Shown here: piece by piece, positions 60,345 through 64,000 of the stretch
How positions within the stretch are numbered: the stretch's first letter is position 1
Layout: every line of letters starts with the position of its first letter
Source of the DNA: an uncultured Flavobacteriaceae bacterium
GTDB lineage: Bacteria; Bacteroidota; Bacteroidia; Flavobacteriales; Flavobacteriaceae
Reading direction: 5' to 3'
NCBI GenBank assembly: GCA_947497145.1
Contig: CANMFQ010000023.1
Span: forward strand, 1-64,000
DNA length: 64,000 nt
Translations under genes and position numbers: made by a program
The notes under the pieces: generated by a model
What the model saw: the letters and a program-made list of their open reading frames with translations, nothing else
Told to the model about the DNA's origin: nothing
Database searches by the model: none

Positions 60345-61514
60345 ATGATGTTTCAAGATATTTTAGGGCTTACACATATTAAAAATCATTTGACCTCTAG
60401 TGCAGATGCTGGTAGAATTCCGCATGCGCAATTATTTGTTGGACCAGAAGGTTGTGGCACCCTTCCTATGGCAATTGCTTATATGCAATATATTATTTGT
60501 GGTAATCAAGCAGGTGAAAATGCTGGTGGTGATGCTGCTTGTAATGCAAAATTTGACACCTTATCACACCCCGACATTCATTTTGCCTTTCCGGTAGCCA
60601 ACTCTGATAAGGCGAAAAGTCATGCTGTAAGCAATCATTACATGAGCGAGTGGCGTGAATTTGTTCAAAAACAGCCTTATGGCAATTTATTTGACTGGTA
60701 TCGCTTAATTGGTATTGAAAAAAAACAAGGCCAAATAGGTGTTGACGAAGCGCAAGAAGTAGTTAAAAAGCTTGTGCTAAAATCATACGAAGGCGGGTAT
60801 AAAGTGATGTTGATATGGATGGCAGAAAAGATGAATACTGCTGCCGCAAACAAACTGCTCAAACTTATTGAAGAACCGCCAGAAAAAACCGTATTTATTT
60901 TAATTGCTGAAGATGAAGAACAAATTATTCAAACCATTCGTTCTCGCTGTCAAATTCTTCATTTTCCACCTTTAGCAGAAGAAGCTATTGCGCAAGGGTT
61001 AGTAAATTGTGGGCTTGCCGAAAAAGAAGCCTTGCGTTTGGCTCATGAAGCCAACGGTAATTACAATAAAGCACTAGATTTAATGAACAATGATTCAGAA
61101 GATTTGGTCTTTGAAAAATGGTTTGTACAATGGGTGCGTAGTGCCTTTAAAGCAAAGGGAAATAAAGCCGCTATTCACGAGCTGATTCTTTGGAGTGAAG
61201 AAGTTGCTAAAACGGGGAGAGAGACGCAGAAGAAATTTTTGCACTACTGCATTGCTGTTATGCGACAAGCCATGTTGGTCAATTTTAATGTAAAAGAATT
61301 GGCCTTTATGCAAATACATGTAGACGGATTTAATTTAAATAAATTTGCGCCTTTCGTTCATGAAAACAATATTTTAAGTATTGTATCTGAACTAGAAGAT
61401 GCTATTTATCACGTAGAACGCAATGGAAATGCAAAACTAATTTTCACAGATTTATCTATAAAACTCACCCGTTTATTACACCGAAAAGCGGGGACATATA
61501 CCGCTGTAAATTAG
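60345..61514 (+). CDS. holB: DNA polymerase III subunit delta-prime
   Basis: 389 residues. MFQDILGLTHIKNHLTSSAD and GRIPHAQLFVGPEGCGTLPMA (a degenerate Walker A lacking the usual Lys-Thr, as expected for delta-prime), IGVDEAQEVVKKLVLKSYEG, MAEKMNTAAANKLLKLIEEPP (clamp-loader sensor region) and IIQTIRSRCQILHFPP (SRC motif). Part of the clamp loader that opens the beta sliding clamp. Starts with two consecutive ATG codons; either may be used. Downstream DoxX-like gene follows after 25 bp. Confidence 0.94.
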   Translation: MMFQDILGLTHIKNHLTSSADAGRIPHAQLFVGPEGCGTLPMAIAYMQYIICGNQAGENAGGDAACNAKFDTLSHPDIHFAFPVANSDKAKSHAVSNHYMSEWREFVQKQPYGNLFDWYRLIGIEKKQGQIGVDEAQEVVKKLVLKSYEGGYKVMLIWMAEKMNTAAANKLLKLIEEPPEKTVFILIAEDEEQIIQTIRSRCQILHFPPLAEEAIAQGLVNCGLAEKEALRLAHEANGNYNKALDLMNNDSEDLVFEKWFVQWVRSAFKAKGNKAAIHELILWSEEVAKTGRETQKKFLHYCIAVMRQAMLVNFNVKELAFMQIHVDGFNLNKFAPFVHENNILSIVSELEDAIYHVERNGNAKLIFTDLSIKLTRLLHRKAGTYTAVN

Positions 61515-61539
61515 CTTACTTAATTTTAAAAACCATACT

Positions 61540-61938
61540 ATGACAACCACCCTAGAACACGCTGCAGAAATTTTAATTCTATTTTTTCTAATTATTACCT
61601 TTTTACAAAGTGGTATAGATAAAATTACCGATTGGCAAGGTAATTTAGCATGGTTAACAGGTCATTTTAAAGAAACCCCCTTAAATGGAATGGTACCCTT
61701 TATGTTGACTACAGTTCTTTTAATAGAGGTTATTGCAGGCGTATGCTGTGCCATTGGTGTTGCGCAAATTGTCGCTAATCACCAAACAACATTCGCATTT
61801 TATGGCGCTATTCTTTCTTGTGTTGCCCTGTTGATGCTGCTTTTTGGACAACGGATGGCAAAAGATTATGAAGGTGCAAAAACAATTGCAATCTATTTTA
61901 TTCCAGCAATATTTTTGGTGTTTTTGCTACAGGGATAA
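61540..61938 (+). CDS. DoxX-like small membrane protein
   Basis: 132 residues with four transmembrane helices (about 8-25, 50-75, 85-105, 115-131). ILFFLIITFLQSGIDKITDW resembles the start of DoxX/DoxD proteins (a Lys-containing FxxxGxxK motif after helix 1). Function of such proteins varies (quinone or thiosulfate-linked in some); substrate unknown here. 25 bp after holB, so probably co-transcribed. Confidence 0.75.
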   Translation: MTTTLEHAAEILILFFLIITFLQSGIDKITDWQGNLAWLTGHFKETPLNGMVPFMLTTVLLIEVIAGVCCAIGVAQIVANHQTTFAFYGAILSCVALLMLLFGQRMAKDYEGAKTIAIYFIPAIFLVFLLQG

Positions 61939-62069
61939 AGACGTTACCCTATTTCTTCTAAATTAAAACGAAAGGTATTTTTTGGCTGTATGCATTCATT
62001 TGACACAGAGAGTATACACCTTAAAAAAACACAAAACCTTAGCTATAAACCAATTAAAGTTTTTTGAAA

Positions 62070-62885
62070 ATGAAACAAGTCCTAACCAAATTGACCCTAT
62101 CACTAGCTTTAATACCCCTATTGAGTTGCTATCCGTTATGGTCACAAACTACCATAGATAGCAGCAAAACTATACGCGTACTCTCATTTAATATCCTTCA
62201 TGGGGCAACTATGAAAGGTGATTTTGATTTAGCTATCATTGCCAAGGTGATAAAAGATGCCAAGCCCGATTTTGTTGCCTTGCAAGAAGTAGATTTTAAA
62301 ACCAACAGAGCCAAAAAATACGACCTAGTTACAGAACTGGGTTGGCAAACCAAACTCATTCCATTATTTGGCAAAGCCATGAGTTATGACGACGGCGAAT
62401 ATGGTGAGGGCATATTATCAAAATATACTTTTTTAAGCACTAAAAATATTCCATTACCCCATAGTGAAGGCAAAGAACCTAGAGCTGCATTAGAAATTGT
62501 TACCACACTAGCCTCAAATGATACTATTGCTTTTGTAGGCACCCACTTAGACCATACGGCTGATGGCAAGGATAGAATAGCGCAAGTAAAAAAACTCAAC
62601 GACATTTATGCAGCATACACATACCCTGTCATTTTAGCAGGTGACCTCAATGATTTTCCTGGCAGTACCCCTATTAAAATATTGGAAGAAGTATGGACAC
62701 CCTCATATAACAAGAATGCGATAGCAAATACCTACCCATCAGACAAGCCCATTAAAAAAATTGACTATGTCATGTTTTACCCAAAAAATAGATGGAAAGT
62801 ACTTGAAACCAAAGTAATTGCCGACCCCGTAGCATCTGACCACTGCGCTTATCTGGTAACGCTTGAACTTTTAGATGAAGAATAA
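62070..62885 (+). CDS. Exported endonuclease/exonuclease/phosphatase (EEP) family protein
   Basis: 271 residues from the ATG at 62070; a TTG two codons upstream is less likely as a start. The N-terminus MKQVLTKLTLSLALIPLLSC may be a lipoprotein signal (LLSC), or cleavage may follow WSQ. Catalytic motifs: RVLSFNILHG, FVALQEVDFKTNR (metal-binding Glu), VGTHLDHT, LAGDLNDFPGST (Asp, Asn), KKIDYVMFYP and ASDHCAYLV (Asp-His). All active-site residues are present. Acts outside the cytoplasm on phosphodiesters or phosphomonoesters; substrate not predictable. Confidence 0.9.
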   Translation: MKQVLTKLTLSLALIPLLSCYPLWSQTTIDSSKTIRVLSFNILHGATMKGDFDLAIIAKVIKDAKPDFVALQEVDFKTNRAKKYDLVTELGWQTKLIPLFGKAMSYDDGEYGEGILSKYTFLSTKNIPLPHSEGKEPRAALEIVTTLASNDTIAFVGTHLDHTADGKDRIAQVKKLNDIYAAYTYPVILAGDLNDFPGSTPIKILEEVWTPSYNKNAIANTYPSDKPIKKIDYVMFYPKNRWKVLETKVIADPVASDHCAYLVTLELLDEE

Positions 62886-63174
62886 CTACCCCTTCGTGTG
62901 ATGGACATAACCCAGCAAGAGGGTGCTCTTGACTAAACTGGCTGCTATGCCTTTGTAGCTATATTTTAATGGCGACAATTGCAAAATAGATGAGTTTTAT
63001 TGCTGAATAGTTGATTTATGCAGCATCCAAGCGCTTATGAAGCATGAGGTGACTAAAAACCCATATAGCAACAAATACTTTTAAATCGATTAAAAATCGC
63101 TTAGATTAGTAATTCTAAAAGGGAAATATAGGTGCTTGAGTGCTTATATACAATTGTTGCTTTCATATAAAAAA
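62886..63174. other. Noncoding region before the right-edge gene
   Basis: 289 bp with no ORF, terminator-like hairpin or promoter box that I can support. Confidence 0.4.
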
Positions 63175-64000
63175 ATGACATTTAAATATTTGAACATTGA
63201 AACTATTATTAATGCTCTAAGGGAAGCTTATAATGATAAAAATCAATCTTTTGAAGCCTTTAGATACAATGAAATAAAATATGTTTTATTATCTCATTTA
63301 CATACTTCTAAGAATATAAGTCGAACAGGGCGAGAACAGTTTATTGAATCTTTTTTAAGAAGATTTTACAAAGAAGAAATTAATGAGGTAAACTTTAAAA
63401 CTTTTTTTGAAGAAGCTAAAACAAAATATTTTCGAAAAAAAGAGGTTAATTACACATTGATTACATCCTTATCAATCGACTATTTACCATACCGAAAAAT
63501 AAAAATCAACAGTTCTACAGTAAGAATACATGGAAAAAAGTTCCCCAAAAAGTTCTTACAAAGTCGGAAAAGTGTGCTGGCGAAATCTCGAAAAGAAGAA
63601 CTCTCAAACAATTTTTTAAAGATTTCAGTCGAATTAAAAGGGAAAAGCTTTTACGATGCCTTCGAAGAAGCATATTTTGACTTGAATATTTTTCGTGCCC
63701 TACTCTGTCTAAATATAAACTCAAATTCCGAGATACCTTTAACGAATGATAGCCATCGAGCAATTAACAAAGTCCAATTTGGCGAATACCATACTTTGCA
63801 CCTCTCAGAATCTGGAGAAAGTATTGACAGTATAAGCCATTGGTTTGAAACTAACTTTGGAGAGGAAATAACTCAATTCCCAAATGAAGACAAAGAGGTT
63901 AGAAAAAAGAATATAAATTATTGGCTAAGTAAGTTCAATAGTTGTCAAAAGGAACACAAAAATAAATTAAGTCAAGTATTTAATCTTTATGCGAGTGCTT
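63175..64000 (+). CDS. Unrecognised protein, first 275 codons (3' end off window)
   Basis: The ATG at 63175 opens a frame with no stop to the window end. The product is hydrophilic, rich in Lys, Asn, Phe and Glu, without a signal peptide or transmembrane helix. It starts MTFKYLNIETIINALREAY and contains the stretches RREQ-like GREQFIESFLRRFYKEE, SFYDAFEEAYFDLNIFRALL and HWFETNFGEEITQFPN. Base and amino-acid use differ from the housekeeping genes to its left, which fits acquired DNA. The FEEAYFDLNIFRALLCLNIN helix faintly recalls N-terminal regions of Apea-type HEPN proteins, but I would not assign a family on this. Confidence 0.8.
   Translation, partial: MTFKYLNIETIINALREAYNDKNQSFEAFRYNEIKYVLLSHLHTSKNISRTGREQFIESFLRRFYKEEINEVNFKTFFEEAKTKYFRKKEVNYTLITSLSIDYLPYRKIKINSSTVRIHGKKFPKKFLQSRKSVLAKSRKEELSNNFLKISVELKGKSFYDAFEEAYFDLNIFRALLCLNINSNSEIPLTNDSHRAINKVQFGEYHTLHLSESGESIDSISHWFETNFGEEITQFPNEDKEVRKKNINYWLSKFNSCQKEHKNKLSQVFNLYASA

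Noticed and set aside
62064-62069. TTG start two codons upstream of the EEP-family gene
   Set aside because: An ATG at 62070 gives a normal signal sequence; nothing supports the earlier TTG.
1-64000. tRNA, rRNA, riboswitch, prophage or intact transposase genes
   Set aside because: I looked for conserved tRNA arms, rRNA stretches, and transposase or integrase motifs and found none; only the small inverted-repeat element at 59.9 kb hints at mobile DNA.

Overview
The window comes from a Bacteroidota chromosome, almost certainly family Flavobacteriaceae. Evidence: low G+C, a PorP/SprF-type protein next to an OmpA protein (type IX secretion/gliding context), typical flavobacterial conserved proteins (DUF4254, DUF6427-like, DUF6341-like, DUF4837), TAnnTTTG-like -7 boxes instead of sigma70 boxes, and no Shine-Dalgarno signals. 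I cannot name the genus.

Region 1 (1-23.4 kb, minus strand). One reading frame fills 19835 down to base 1 and leaves the window: the N-terminal ~6,611 codons of a giant secreted adhesin. It has a signal peptide, a DUF4347 domain, then about 19 modules built from calcium-binding thrombospondin-type-3 motifs alternating with beta-sandwich domains (F5/8C-like, PA14-like and unnamed families), and then Ig/PKD-like domains running into near-identical 246-bp tandem repeats at the left edge. Upstream on the same strand are an OmpA/TPR/PD40 protein and a PorP/SprF protein, the usual envelope partners of such adhesins.

Region 2 (24.3-29.2 kb). A TetR regulator, then a GT9 glycosyltransferase, a DUF4254 protein, a polytopic DUF6427-like membrane protein, a small DUF6341-like protein and purD.

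Region 3 (29.5-48.2 kb, minus strand). A Wzx/Wzy-type surface polysaccharide locus: UDP-xylose synthase-like enzyme, WecA-like initiating transferase, three glycosyltransferases, two O-antigen polymerase/ligase-like proteins, Wzx, a PseB-like dehydratase with an RmlD-like reductase, an acetyltransferase broken by a stop codon, rmlD-rmlC-rmlA-rmlB, a Wzz-like protein and a DUF6909-like protein. The part from about 32 to 41 kb is visibly more A+T rich and looks like the exchangeable serotype cassette. A run of nine G lies inside the PseB-like gene.

Region 4 (48.3-62.9 kb). Mostly housekeeping and envelope genes: a GH3-family protein, an M23 peptidase, tatA, a second OmpA/PD40 protein with a SPOR-like N-terminus, a DUF4837 lipoprotein, an MltD-like LysM transglycosylase, pgk, holB, a DoxX-like protein and an EEP-family phosphatase/nuclease. 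A 106-bp element with 19-bp inverted ends between pgk and holB looks like an insertion-sequence remnant.

Region 5 (63.2 kb to the right edge). The first 275 codons of an unrecognised protein that continues beyond the window.

I saw no rRNA, tRNA, CRISPR array, intact transposase or prophage.
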